Source of the DNA: Nicotiana tabacum
Taxonomy: Eukaryota; Streptophyta; Magnoliopsida; Solanales; Solanaceae
NCBI RefSeq assembly: GCF_000715075.1
Contig: NC_134094.1
Span: 82,289,120 to 82,353,119 of the forward strand
DNA: 64,000 nt
Direction: 5' to 3'
In this document: one piece after another, positions 44,306 through 58,004 of the stretch
Position numbering within the stretch: the stretch's first letter is position 1
How the letters are laid out: each line of letters begins with the position of its first letter
Position numbers and translations under genes: made by a program
Notes under the pieces: generated by a model
Seen by the model: the letters and a program-made list of their open reading frames with translations, nothing else
What the model was told of the DNA's origin: nothing
Databases searched by the model: none

Positions 44306-47300
44306 TAGATTTTTTATACTACTGACTTATTATAATGAATAAACCCTTATAGTAAATTTTATATGATAATCTACACGATATAACCAATTAAATTGCTAGT
44401 TTAAATATAGAAAAAAGTTTAAATTTCCGATACTTTGGGTCTATTATATTATACCATTAGCAAATCGTCTTGTCTTCGCTATTAACGAAGTTTCACCATG
44501 AAATTGATTCCACGTATCAAAAATACTTCTGGGAGAACTCTAATTTACCCATTTTACTTTTGATTATGATGTGCATTACTCTCAAGTTGGGGCTCCATTA
44601 AAGATCAAGGATAAACCGAGGTTTTTTTTCTCTCTTAATGATAGAGGTAAGATTAGATCCAAAACATAACGGAGAGCAAATTAAACCCTTTTCTTTAAAG
44701 TAAAACTTAAATCCAAATGATATTAGTATTGAGATATATTGTAGTCACCAGTAAAAGCGAATCAAAATTTTTTAAATCAAAGGGTGTAAAATGTCATGGC
44801 CCTTACTATTCTATTTTGTGACAATAATATTAACTGAGTATAAATATACTATTTTAATTTTTTTATATTGAGTTGGACACATTGATGTGTCCGCACCTGT
44901 GTCAAAAAATAAATCAGCACTGACCATCAGATTATCCTGTTTGGTACATTGCATTTTTTTATTATCTCGTTATCTTCCCTTCTTTTATTTCCCTTTTTTT
45001 TAAATATAGTACGGTAAAGGTAACCCACAAACACAATATTTATTTTAAAGAATTAAAAACAAAACTTTAGTGGTTGAAGCTCCTTTTGTCGTCTTCCTTT
45101 CTTGCATTTGGATGAGTTAAAGCTTAAGAATGAAGGTTGACAAAAGAATTATAAGAATAAGAATGCTTAGTTATAAATTATAAGAAAGGTGAAGGTTGAT
45201 AAGAATGATAATTAGGAGATTATAATTAAAAAACAGCTGAAACAAGAAAGCAAAAGTCGCAATTCTAGTTTGACAAGGCTTAGAAGCTATTAAATCCTTA
45301 CTAATTTACTACTGGATATTGCTCTTATTTCTAGTTCATTTTAGTTTCCTAGTAAGGGAAATTGGTGTCTGAAAATTAAAACACAAATTGTTGGTCACAA
45401 TTTCTTTTTGTTTATCCATATAATATTCAAACCCTACTAACCCGATTCATACCTCAAAATTGAGATCTCTTATTAGGGATTGAATGATATCATCCAAATA
45501 AAAATTTACTCGCATTAGTTAATATCGAACCAATTACTACATGACATACGTTTGTTTGAACCTATTAAATTGAAAATATTGTAAAAAGTCAGATATGCGA
45601 AATAAACTAAGCAATAACGTTAGGACTAAACAACAAGATTAAACACATTGATATATAAATTGCTAAAATATTTACAACTTTTCTCCTAATCTTATCCCTT
45701 AGGCTCCAAGGGGATATACAAAAGAACTCTAAAGACATCCTCTTTCTTCAAAATTTAGGTGCAAAAGATATAAAAAGAGTAGCAAGAAAAGAATTAATTA
45801 AGCAAAGCAAACTTTTTCAAGCATGCAATCATGATTATATATGCTTTATGCAGCATTTCAATTGGTGTTCTCTTGTGTCCATATACAGACCAAACAAAAG
45901 TATTTCTTAACGTGCAACAAACCCCATCTTCTTGTTAGCTTCCCAAACAAAGTCTTGGCTATAAAGTAGTATTAATCCATTATATAAATGTTAATTATAT
46001 TACTCAACCACTTTATAATATACTATTTACCAACTAGCAAATGTAGAAACGCCAAAAGTGAGTTGTATCATTAGGCGCGGTCAAACGAAAATGACTTGAC
46101 AATGCTTATTTTTCTTCTTCTTTTGATTTTCCATTAGGTATCTAATAATCATTTTGAGGTTCTACTAGATTCGAGTTTATGTCAGAAAGTCTCAGGAGGG
46201 TGAAATGCTTCTAATAAGGCAATTGCATACTCAGAACTCGAGAGTTCTAGTTAAGAATTAAAAAGTACTTACTATTTTATCAGTTTGAGATGCATGCCAA
46301 GCATTGATACTGTCACATGTATAGACGTCATTCCAAAGAAAGTTTTCGTTTTTTTTCTTCCTAATCAAACACTATAAATCAAGCGTGAAAAAATTAGATA
46401 GTACTAAAATATCAAGTTCGCATATCTGGAACAGCAACAGCTTAACCACAAGTATAAGTTTTACATTAATAATCTCTATGAAATTAGGGACTATCATGAT
46501 TTATGAATGAACTGAATAAGAGATGAAGTACGCAAAGAATCACGTAATTAAAATTTCTATGTTCATTTTAATTTTAATTAAACAGAAAAGATATATTCAC
46601 AACAAGACATCCTAAATTCTAGAGATTTATATGGTCCCGTCAGGTTAAACTCTCATGTTATTTTTCAATTGATTGGTGTGTGGTATCTCGATTGAGTCCC
46701 GATTAATTCAGATTTGCGCCTCGAACATTAGAACGAGAAGTGTTTATTAACAAAAGTGACTCCACACGCCAGACCTGAATTGAAGACTTACAATTAATTT
46801 AGGAGAATAAATATTTACCATTATTCACAACAACATTATTGATATGTTATTGTTATATCATGGACACACGAAGACATCTTCTTTTGATACTTCCAAGTTC
46901 CATGATGTTATGATTGGATTTTTTAATGCATTATTTCTTGGAAAAAACGTGATCTCATCTGAGTAAATTTGTGGCATTGGATTTTTGTCAAATACATTAC
47001 TGAAAAATTAATTCACAAGTATGGGCAGACTATTGGCATGTCCACAATCTGAGCCGACAGTAATATAGACACAGTATATATGAGAAGATTTTTGAACCCA
47101 GATTTGGTAAGGTTCGCTTTGCTGTCGTATTTGGCTTATGATGAATGAGTTAAGTTGAACACTCTTTACGGGAAAATTATTATTTTTTTATATATAATAT
47201 ATTAAATCTTAAACATTCTCAATAAATTTAATTTCTAGCTACATCACATCACTTAAGTCGGTCTCGATCTAATATTGTATAAAAATAACAAGTAAAAGAT

Positions 47301-48500
47301 AGTTTCCTTAACATTAGAAGTACTTTACATTATACAGTATATAAATTTGTCACAAATTAAACTGAAAGATTTTTCGTAAATATTGGACATACTATTTTAG
47401 TACGTAGAGAAGCTTACATAACTGCCCAATTATGAATATATCCCTATTCCAGTACGTACGTACTTAAGTTGTGCTGTCCTCTTTCCATCTTGTTTCTCTG
47501 TGTCTGTTGGGGATAGGACTATCCTGACTTTGCTGAGTTGTTCTTCATTAAACTTATTTGCTTGGCTAACTATACCTTTTCTTTTTAAAAAAAAATAAAA
47601 TACACATCAAACTCCATGAAAATCATGATGAGATTGAAGAAAAAAAATGAAGAGGGTCATGTATACACATGTTCATTAATTTGGCATAAAGTAAGTACAA
47701 TATATTTGATATTTTAAGTTGGACAGCTAAGGGGAAATTATCTTTTGTATTTTTCATTTTGATCGTACTGCATAATAATAAGAGGTAATAATAAATACTC
47801 TACCCAAGTCAAATAAAAGAAGAAATCATGGCTCTCATGACTAGCCGTAGAGATTTTTTTCTTTTTCTTTTTTAAGAAGGGGATATTGATTGAAATCATC
47901 GTGATTACTTTTTGCCACGTTTGACTTAAATAAATTTATTTGTCAAAGATTCATTTTCATAGCGTTCTCTCAAATGCAATCTTTCTATCCTTGTGAAAGC
48001 TCAATGCTTTGTTTACGAATTAGATACATCAAACGTTGTTAGGGGATGGTATAAGCACTTACAGGTTTATCCGAATTCAACAGCTAGTTTAGGTTCGCAC
48101 TTTATACATGTATCGAAAAATTTACCAAATAAATACAAAAAATAGAGTTTCCAACTCGAACCCATAATATTCAAATTCTATATCCGTCCTTGAACCTTGT
48201 CATTTGTATAATAAGCTAAAGAACCAACTTATTAGGCAGAGGAACATTTGAGATAATTAGCATGCGTGATGCAACTCATAAGATTTGATTAATGAGATAT
48301 ATTTTCTAAGAATGGTTAGACTTAGTCCCCCTACTATTAAATAGATGACTAGGAAAACCAAAAATTCGACAAATGACTTGAACAGAGAGTTCGTTAAAAC
48401 CAACATCTCATGATAAATATATGCTCCTATATTTATGTGAGTGTTAACTGATCCTTGAGATGATGGGAACGGAATCTTTTTTTCTTTTAGGAAACGCTTT
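44306..48500. other. 4.2 kb of AT-rich intergenic sequence
   Basis: No coding region with protein-like texture, no RNA gene and no repeat with definable ends was found on either strand. Confidence 0.4.
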
Positions 48501-48504
48501 TTCT

Positions 48505-48570
48505 TTTAGTGGGCCTTATGCATCGCGGTCCGAGTTCTAATCGGATAGTATTAAATACCGATGGGAAACA
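48505..48570 (+). mobile_element. Possible SINE fragment
   Basis: 'gtgggccttatgcatcgcgg(t)ccgag ... accgatgggaaac' resembles the 3' body of Solanaceae SINEs. The ends are undefined. Confidence 0.3.
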
Positions 48571-48699
48571 ATATATTTTGATCGTAGCCGAACTTCCAGG
48601 GTTGCACTTATTCCATTTTTTTCATTTTCTTTTGGTGAATGAGGAGATGGAATTGATAATTGTACTTTTGCTACTCACTTTGATTCTTTAGTGCAAACT

Positions 48700-49790
48700 C
48701 ATCTTTAAAGTGTTTGTCAACCAAAAAAAAAAAAAAAAAAAAGAGCTTAAAAAAAGTTAAAATCTGCTTTTAAAAAGTCAAAACAAATAAGTTAGAAAAT
48801 CCAACTTATTCAAAATTTGCTTAAAAGACATATTGTTTTGACCAAAAATATTACATTTTTATCCCTTATAATTTTTTTAATTCAGAAATTACCCCTCAGT
48901 AGAAATATTGTTCTTTTAGCTTCTTTTTTTTTTGTTCCATAACATTTAATTTTTTTGGTCGTTGAATCCTTCCTTTGTTTTTACGGCAAAGGGTCAAATA
49001 TACTCCTGTACTTTCGAAAATGGTCTAAGAATACCCCTCGTTATACTATTGGATTATCTATATCCCTACAGTCATACTTTGGGTTCAAATATACCCCTCA
49101 TTTTAACGGAGAGACACATGTCATCGTCCTGTTGGCCAATTCTAAATATCTCCTAATTAATTAAAAAGACTCATTACCCATACCCGAAAAAATAATTATC
49201 TAAAGCAATTTATTTTTAGTAAAAACTGAAAAAAACTGAATTTTTTTTCCTAAAAATTGAAAAAAAAAACGAAAATATTTTTTTTTCCAATTTTTACAAA
49301 AAAACTGAAAAATATTTTCTAAAACAATGTTTTTGTAAAAGTTGGAAAAAAAATGAAAAGCATTTAAAAACTGAAAAAAAAACTGAATTTTTTTTTTATC
49401 TAAAAACTGAAAATATTGAAAATATTTTTTTCTAGTTTTTAGAAAAATATTGCTTTAAAAAAAACTGAAAAATTGGTGTATTCTTAGACCATTTTGGAAA
49501 GTAGAAGGGTATATTTGGACCTTCGCTATTTTTTTAATTGGTGTAACTATATTCTAAAATCAAATCATTCATCATCTTCTTTATAATGTTAACAACTTTA
49601 AGGATATTTCAGTCATTTTAACAAGAAAAAGTGTTTACCAGCACTTGTTTACCAAACACTTCATCAGCTTGTTTTAACAGCACTTTTATCCAAACACGTA
49701 ACTGTTTATTTATAAAATAAGTTCCAGCACTTATAAAGTGCTTTTAAGCACTTAACTTAAAAGCCACTTTTTTTAAGCGGGCTCCTAGTA
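48700..49790. mobile_element. Nested MITEs
   Basis: An inner unit has inverted ends of about 54 bp: 48985-49038 ('ggcaaagggtcaaatatact' through 'aatggtctaagaatac') against 49475-49528. Its centre is a low-complexity 'aaaactgaaaaa' tract (49200-49470). Around it, 'agcttaaaaaaagtt' at 48742 and its inverted counterpart near 49775 suggest an older element into which the inner one inserted. Target duplications could not be fixed. Confidence 0.6.
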
Positions 49791-49862
49791 GTTTGATTGG
49801 CCTAATTCATAATCCCACGAGGATATTCAGATTAATTAATGTTGTCACGCAGGTCATGTAGT

Positions 49863-50830
49863 CAGGGGCGAATCTACCTTATGAGGTAGGGGGTGCCACG
49901 CTACCCGCTCGCTTTGCTAAAATTCTTACTATGTACATAATATCTCCGTGAAGTAACGTATATATGGATAGAGTGGCACCTAGAAGTCACAAAGTGGAAG
50001 CGGGTGCCATTGGTTTAGCCTTCCCTTTGAAGGCTTTCCTTGGCCTCATGAATGCAAGCTTGATTCCCTTATGGAGTAGCTCCTTTGATTTTTTTTTTCT
50101 ACTTATTAATTTCTTTTATTTTTAGTTGAACCTAGAGCCTCACCTCTTTTCCTTCTTTTTCGATTATTTTCCTCCTTTTATTACTTGCTAAGTCTCTCTT
50201 CTTCATTTTTTTTAACTTTCAGTCCTCATTTTGTTTCTATCATTATACCTTACTTTATGAATAATTATTTTTTATAGGTAATTTGAATTAATTTTAATTA
50301 CCATATAATTTTTTTATTTTTAATGAAACGATATTAATTTATCTATTGGAATATAATTTGAGCAATATCTTCTATTGGGTTTTGAAAAAAAAATGGTTTG
50401 ATTGATAGTCGTTTTGAGTCGAATATCATAGGTTGAATGTTGAAGGTTTTTCTTTGAAAATGATTGTCATATAACTCAACAATTAAGATGAAAAAATAAA
50501 CAAAGAACAATACAAGTAAATTAATCTAGTCAAACAAAGAATATATAGTGTAGTTAAGCTACTCTTTAAGCAAATATTTATATTGGAAGTGCTCTTTCAT
50601 GAAATATTATTTTTCTTTTGCATTTTTATTTAGAATGTGTTTAAATTAAACGTTAAAAATTTGAACTAAAATCGAACTTATTTGCTTTGTGAATGAAAGG
50701 CATATTCAAATTAACCAAAAACTAGCTGAACCGACCCATTATTCCTAATATGTCTTTGTAGCTACTGACATGTATATTGTATGCATAACATGGTGGCATC
50801 CGCAACTTTCGAATCCTGGATCCGCCTTTG
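49863..50830. mobile_element. Non-autonomous hAT element, 968 bp
   Basis: Perfect 8-bp duplications CATGTAGT (49855-49862 and 50831-50838). Ends are CAGGGGCGAATCTA and TGGATCCGCCTTTG, inverted copies of a CARRGGCGRATCYA terminus. The subterminal 'gggtgccacgc' and 'ggtggcatccgc' are also inverted. No transposase. Confidence 0.93.
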
Positions 50831-50838
50831 CATGTAGT

Positions 50839-52750
50839 ACCTTGAATAGGGGGGATTTGGATACATATTCAGTTTTGAGGTTACCATTGAAATTATACCT
50901 ATATTGTACAAAATTTATAAGTTTACCCGCATTAGGATCAATTTCAGACTTAGCGTATTTATAGAGAAACGTTTATTATTATACATGTAAACATGTATAT
51001 TTTGTTTGTACCTCGTTGGCTCGTAAGAAAACTCAATATATAAACGTTTCATAAAGAGCACAAAATATCCAAATTCAACATATAGAAAATAAAATTATAA
51101 TAATTACAAAAGTAAGAGAAGAATGAAAGTTATCTTAAACTATAAACTAACAACGTTTACCTTCTCAAAGTTGGAACCCTAACGAATCTAAGGAAGAATA
51201 ATTTACCTTCTCAAAGTTGGAGCCATAACGAATCCTATAGCGAACTCTTTTTTAGTTGTGTTTTATAGGTAACCTTCACTGCATATAGAGAGATATAGTG
51301 CCATATTTTAAGATTACAACCCTCACGTGTGAATCTGAAACGGACAATAAAAGAATTACGCGTTGATGAAAGAACAATATTATGCAAAATCAATTTAAAA
51401 GTATTCATTACTCAGTAATAATAAAGCAAAACCAAACAATATATAGAGGATAGCCCAATTTCTTATAAAAAATTTCCATCACCCTAGAATTATTTCAAAT
51501 CAGTTAACGTGTAATTCATTTATACGACGGAAAAAAAAATATTTCTCAATTTCAAAAAAGAAAAAATAATAGAGAACTAATAATACCCCTTCATTCTCCC
51601 ACAGTCCATAGACAGCTTAGGATTAATACTACTCAAAATATTTATGATGGAGCTTGTGGAATAATTCTTTTATAGAAGTTTTTGTCTTATCTCGTTACAA
51701 TAAGTTTATATCTCATTAAATTGTAAATATAATTCGAATTATGAAAAAGGAAAAGAGAGAGTTTCATAAAGTTTCACAAAACAAAATCCCAATAGTATTA
51801 GATAACATCTCCAGCGAAGTGCTTGTCGGCGGAATCTCTGATTACATTAACTTTAGCGGACTAATCGACAATTTGATACATTATAGAGATATATTTGATT
51901 CGCGTTACAATTAGAAGGAAGCAATTCTCTAGCAGCTTTATAGGTATTTAGTTACAGCTAACATGATAAATCGAAAAAGAGTTCTATTAATATTTTGAAT
52001 ATTACAACTATATCCACCTTTAAATTATTAAGTAAATAAATATTTTTATTTTTTAAAGGCACAAAAGTCTATCAATATTTCAAGGATATTTTAGTCATTT
52101 ACTATTTAGCTTTTAACATTCGTGCTTTTATAATAATATAGATATATGCTCTCATTTTTTCTTAATGGATTTGGACAATATAATACAGTCTCAAATTAAA
52201 TTAGTAATAGAACATTATAATACGTTTTTAAATTAAATTGGTAATAGGAATTTTATATGGATTAGACAACCCGAAAATAATTATACTAATAGTATTCCTA
52301 AAGGTAGTCATGTAGGATTCCTAACATGTAGTATTATGTCCTAAAACTAATAGGATTATAAGGCTAATATCTAGAATTCTAATTATGCCCTTTTATTATG
52401 AGTTATTATGCTTAAAATTATAAAGTTATTTTTGTAAACCGACATTGTATTCATGCTTTTATAATAATATAGATATAGATATAGATAAACTAGTCTCTAT
52501 GTACGTGTGCTTTGCACGTAAATATTTAATTAATTATTTATATAAATCTTTTAATATAGCAATTGAAGTGAAAAAACGAAGAAGCAAAATTCGTTTTAAT
52601 ACTTGAAATCAAAATGCAAATATAGGTAATTTAGTTAAGTTAATTAGATAGTGTATCTATTTATATCATAGAAATATATAGTGAGATCTTATCTTATCTA
52701 ATACTTTTTTATCTAATACTTTCTTTATAGATGATATTTTGGGTGTATGT
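50839..52750. other. AT-rich intergenic with small repeats
   Basis: Contains a 46-bp tandem duplication (51156-51236, unit 'tttaccttctcaaagttgga') and a direct repeat 'gcttttataataatatagat' (52124 and 52454), possibly the ends of decayed MITEs. No gene is recognised. Confidence 0.5.
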
Positions 52751-53378
52751 TGTCACGACCCAAAATTTCCACCTTCGGACCATGATGGCGCCTAACATTT
52801 CACTTGCTAGGCAAGCCAACGTTAGAATAATATTAACCAATTTTTAAACAATCTTTAAATTATTAATAATCAAGAAAACAAAAGCGGAAGCAAAGTTTGA
52901 AATATAGTAAAATAATTCATAAAAATAACGGTGTCTAAATACCATCCCAGAATTGGTATCACAAGTGTACGAGCTTCTAGAATAAATACAAATAAATGTC
53001 TGAATAAATAAAGCTGTCTGGAAATAAACACACAGCTAAAGTAAAACAGACGGGGACTTCAGAACTGCGGACGCCATGCAATTATATCTCAAGTCTCCTC
53101 TGGTAGCTGAAATCCGAGCAAGTCTATGGTACGCCGCTAGGACCAACTCCAAAATCTGCACAAGAAGTACAGAGTGTAGTATCAGTACAACCGACCCCAT
53201 GTACTGGTAAGTGCTAAGCCTAACCTCAACGAAGTAGTGACGAGGCTAAGGCGGTTCACTTACATTAACCTGTACGCAATATTAATAACAACAACAAATA
53301 ATAGAAATAAATCAGGTAACTCATTTATAATAATTGAAGTCAACTCAGCAGTCATAACCAATTATCATTTCCATCAAT

Positions 53379-53840
53379 TCTGTTGCAGCGTGCAACCCGT
53401 TCTCACAATATATTCACATTCAATTCTGTTGCAGCGTGCAACCCGCTCTCACAATTTATTCACATTCGGTTCTGTTGCAGCGTGCATCCCGCTCTCACAA
53501 TATATTCACATTCGGTTCTGTTGCGGCGTGCAACCCGCTCCTCTAATATATTCATTTTAATCAAGTCTATCATATATTTATTTCAATCAAGTATATATAT
53601 AGACTTTTAAATAAGTCTGTTGCGGCGTGCAATCCGATCTTCCAATATTGACTTTTCAATAAGTCTATTGCGGCGTGCAATCCGATCCCCCAATATTGAC
53701 TTTTAATAAGTCTGTTGCGGCGTGCAACCCGATCCTCCAATATTAACTTTTTTTTAATAAGTCTATTGCGGCGTGCAACCCGATCCTCCAATATTAACTT
53801 TTAATAAGTCTGTTGCGGCGTACAACCCGGTCATCCAATA
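53379..53840. repeat. Nine-copy 'ttgcggcgtgcaacccg' array in the 3' LTR
   Basis: The core TCT(G/A)TTGC(G/A)GCGTGCAACCCG occurs nine times with a period near 45-50 bases. The sister LTR has six copies (61719-62035). Confidence 0.95.
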
Positions 53841-54828
53841 TATCCATTTCAATAAATTCTTATAGAAGAAATTTCCCCAATAAATGTAACAATTAATATA
53901 AAATTATAAAAACAAACAAGTATACAACAATTATGATTTAATTATGAAGCAAACAATGATAAATAGCAAATTATTATAGAAATCAGGGGAAAAATAGGCA
54001 GTTTAATATTTAATATGCTAAATGTCAAATAACAATTGAAACACATAATTCAAATAGCATGTAACAATTAATGCAAGAATTTATATTTGACAAAGAATAA
54101 TAGAGAAATAATTATTATGATAATTAATTTATGATTAAAAATAATTTATGATTTTTCAAGTAAGTAGGCAAATAATTAATTCGACGACGTATAGACACTC
54201 ATCACCTCGCCTATACGTCGTTCACATGCAATTCACATAACAAATAATTTAAGGGTTCTATTCTCTCAAGTCAAGGTTAACCCCGACACTTACCTCGCTT
54301 TGTAAATTTCAATCAATTACTCAACCACAACTTTTCCTTTTAAATTTATCTCCGAAAGCTTCAAATCTATTCACAAACAATTCAATATATTCAATACTAA
54401 TCATAGGAATTAATTCCATATGGATTTACACATTTTCCGGATAAAATCCGAAATTCATTAAAATATTCGGCAGTGGGACCCACGTCTCAAATCCCAGAAA
54501 AATTCGCGAAATCTGAACACCCGTTCCGATACGAGTTCAACCATACAAAATTTGTCCAATTCCGATATCAAATGGACCTTCAAATCTTAATTTTTCGTTT
54601 TTGGAAAGTTTTACAAAAATTTCAATTTCTTCCATCTAAATCCGAAATAAATGATGAATATAGGCTTAGATTTATGAAATACAATCACTATATGATAAAG
54701 AACACTTACCCAGTTCGAAATCGTGAAAAACTCCTTTGAAATCGCCCCTAAGCCGAGTTATAATTGAGGGTTTATGAAAAATGGAAAAAATTCTGTTTTG
54801 GTTCTGTTATAAGTCAAAGGGGTCAGGC

Positions 54829-55074
54829 CTTCTTCGCGTTCGCGATGAGTAGCAGCCTGTGGCTTTCGCGTTCGCGAGTCCTCCTTCGCGTTCGCGAAGG
54901 CTTTACCCCCCTAGCCTTCGCGTTCGCGAGGCATTGCTCACGTTCGCGATAAAGGAATGATCAACCTTCCCCCAGGTGTGCCTAACACTACGCGTTCGCG
55001 AGGAGCTGGTCACGTTCGCGAAGGGTAATGCCCCCATCGCTTCGCGTTCGCGAGAGTACCTTCGTGAACGCGAA
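54829..55074. repeat. TTCGCGTTCGCGA repeat island in the 3' LTR
   Basis: About ten copies of TTCGCGTTCGCGA or variants within 250 bases, extremely CpG-dense in AT-rich surroundings. The counterpart in the other LTR is at 63040-63345. Confidence 0.95.
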
Positions 55075-55804
55075 GAAGGACATGCCAGAACACCTGCTGC
55101 AGCAAAATACCAGATTTTCAAAGTCCAAAACATCCCGTAGCCTATCCGAAACTCACCCGAGCCCTCGGGGCTCCAAACCAAATATTTATACAAGTCCTAA
55201 AACATCATACGAACTTACTTGAGCGATCAATCGCCAATATAACACCTAGAACTACGAATCGGACACCAAATCAAAGGAAGTTTTCAAGAAAACTTTAAAA
55301 CTTATATTTTACAACCAGACGTTCGAATCACGTCAAATCAACTCCGATTCTCATCAAATTTGGCAGACAAGTCATAAATATTATAGTGGACCTATACCGG
55401 GCTCCGGAACCAAAATACGGACCCGAGGTCAATAAATCCAACATAAGTTCTTTCTTAAAAATCATTAAGCTTTCAAGCTTTTAATTTTTTATCAAAATTC
55501 CATATCTCGGGCTAGGGACCTCGGAATTTGATTCCGGACATACGCCCAAGTCCCAAATCATGATACGGACCTATCGGAATTGTCAAAATACTGATCCGGG
55601 TTCGTTTGCTCAAAATATTGACCATAGTCAACTTAGTTGAGTTTTAAAGCTTTAATACATATTTTAATCCATTTTTCACATAAAAACTTTCCGAAAAATT
55701 GTACGGACTGTGCACACAAGTCGAGGAATGATAAATGGTGTTTTTCAAGGTCTTAGAACACAGAATTATTTAGTAATTTAAAGAGGACATTTTGGATCAT
55801 CACA

Positions 55805-55816
55805 TTCTCCACCTCT
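55805..55816 (-). other. Polypurine tract of the chromovirus
   Basis: The minus strand reads AGAGGTGGAGAA immediately before the LTR start TGTGATG. Confidence 0.85.
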
Positions 55817-55829
55817 AAAACAACCATTC

Positions 55830-57042
55830 GTCCTCGAACGGAGTTTGAAAAAAAAATACCTAAGCTGGTGAATAAGTGTGGATATTTACTCCGCATGTCC
55901 GACTCGGACTCCCAGGTAGATGCCTCTACCGGCTGACCTCGCCATTGCACCCGAACTGAAGGATAACTCTTTGACCTCAACTGTCGGACCTGCCGGGCTA
56001 GAATAGCCACCGGCTCCTCCTCGTAAGTCAAATCTTTGTCCAATTGGACTGAGCTGAAATCTAACACATGGGACGGGTCACCATGATATTTCTGGAGCAT
56101 AAACACATAGAACACCGGATGAACCACTGATAAACTAGGTGGTAATGCAAGCCTGTAGGCTACTTCACCCACCCTTTCAAGAATTTCAAAGGGTCCGATA
56201 TACCTAGGGTTCAACTTGCCCTTCTTTCCGAACCTCATTACACCTTTCATAGGTGAAACCCGGAGCAATATTCGTTCTCCAACCATGAATGCAATATCAC
56301 GAACTTTACGGTCGACGTTACTCTTTTGCCTAGACCGAGCTGTGCGAAGTCGATCCTGAATAATCTTGACCTTATCCAAGGCATCCTATACCAAATCGGT
56401 ACCCAACAACCGAGCCTCCCCCGGTTCAAACCAACCAACTGGCGATTGGCATCGCCTTCCATATAATGCCTCATATGGAACCATCTGAATGCTCGACTGG
56501 TAGCTATTATTATAAGCAAACTCCGCAAGTGGTAAGAAATGATCCCAAGAACCTCCAAAGTCTATAACACAAGTGCGAAACATATCTTCCAATATCTGAA
56601 TAGTGCGCTCTGACTGTCCGTCCGTCTATGGATGAAATGTTGTACTCAACTCCACCCGCGTGCCTAACTCACACTGTACAGCCCTCCAGAAATGTGAGGT
56701 AAACTACGTACCTCGATCTGAAATAATAGACACGGGCACACCGTGAAGGCGGACAATCTCATGAATGTAAATTTCAGCTAACCTCTCTGAAGAATAGGTA
56801 ACTGTCACTGGAATGAAATAGGCTGACTTGGTCAACCTGTCCACAATGACCCAAACTGTGTCAAATTTTCTCTGAGTCCGTGGGAGCCCAACAACAAAAT
56901 CCATAGTGATACGCTCCCACTTCCACTCAGAAATTTCTAATTTCTGAAGCAAACTACTAGGTCTCTGATGCTCGTACTTAACTTACTGACGATTCAGACA
57001 TCGAGCTACATGTGCAACTATATCCTTTTTCATTCTCCTCCA
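55830..57042 (-). pseudogene. Chromovirus integrase and chromodomain
   Basis: Continuous frame with five stops (57043, 56983, 56704, 56626, 56386). Zinc end: [11 protein letters not shown] and VARCLNRQ, where the second Cys of CxxC is Arg. Core: ITMDFVVGLPRTQ (Asp), SIISDRGT (Asp), TDGQSERTIQ (Glu). The GPFEILERVGEVAYRLALPP block follows. A chromodomain-like end (VRVQWRGQPVEASTWESE, MRSKYPHLF) is thought to guide insertion to marked chromatin. Every stop except the frameshifted neighbours is explained by C-to-T change. Inactive. Confidence 0.92.
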
Positions 57043-57860
57043 CTAATAATGTTGCCGCAAATCTTGATACATTTTGGCGGTACCTGGATGAATAGAATAC
57101 TTGGAACTGTGTGCTTCTTCAAGAATTAATTCACGAAGCCCATTCACATTAGGCACACAAATATAACCCTGCATTCGCAGAACCCCATCTTTCCCCACAG
57201 CAACCTGTTTGTCATCAGCGTGCCACACTGTGTCCTTAAGGACAAGTAAGTGAGGATCATCGTACTGCCTCTCTCTGATGCACTTATTTAAAGAAGACCG
57301 AGCGACTGTGCAAGCTAGAACCCGACTGGGTTCTAAAACATTTAACATCACGAACTGATTAGCCAAAGTCTGAACATCTGCAGCTAATGGCCTCTCACCA
57401 ACCGAAATATACGCAAGACTGCCCATACTCACAGCCTTTCTACTCAAGGCATCGGCCACCACATTGGCCTTTTCGGGGTGATACAAAATGGTGATATCAT
57501 AGTCTTTCAACAACTCCATCCATCTTTTTTGCCTCAAATTAAGATCCTTTTGTTTGAACAGATACTGGAGGCTACGATGATCAGTAAATACCTCACACGA
57601 GACACCGTAGAGGTAATGCCTCCAAATCTTCAGCGCATGAACAATGGCTGCCAATTCTAAGTCATGAACAGGATAATTCTTCTCGTGAACTTTCAACTGC
57701 CGCGACGCATATGCAATTACCTTGCCATCTTGCATTAATACTGCACCAAGCCCAATGTGAGATGTGTCACAATATACCGTATACGATCCTGAACCTGTGG
57801 GTAATACCAACACTGGCGCCGTAGTCAAAGCGGTCTTGAGCTTCTGAAAGTCAACTCACA
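57043..57860 (-). pseudogene. Chromovirus RNase H
   Basis: The RNase H domain shows [16 protein letters not shown] (Asp), [20 protein letters not shown] (Glu), [13 protein letters not shown] (Asp) and [11 protein letters not shown] (Asp). It lies downstream of RT after a frameshift near 57850, the only frameshift seen in the whole gag-pol. All expected acidic residues are present. It would remove RNA from the cDNA hybrid. Confidence 0.92.
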
Positions 57861-58004
57861 CTCGTCTGACCATCTGAATGGAACACCCTTCTGGGTTAGT
57901 CTGGTCAATGTGCTTGCTATAGATGAAAACCCTTCCACGAACCGACGATAATAACCTGCCAAACCCAGGAAACTCCGGATCTTTGTAACTGAAGTAGGTC
58001 TAGG

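Larger units (their letters stand above)
52751..55804 (-). repeat. 3' LTR of the chromovirus
   Basis: Minus-strand start TGTGATGATCCAAAATG, minus-strand end GGTCGTGACA. Matches 61089-64000 throughout and the ends of 16555-19754. Confidence 0.95.

Noticed and set aside
52117..52480. Possible MITE between two 'gcttttataataatatagat' copies
   Set aside because: Direct repeats without inverted ends; boundaries cannot be defined.
54764..55222. Several Arg/Ser-rich frames over the TTCGCG island, and the same at 63031-63462
   Set aside because: They are translations of CpG-rich simple repeats inside LTRs, present on both strands at once.
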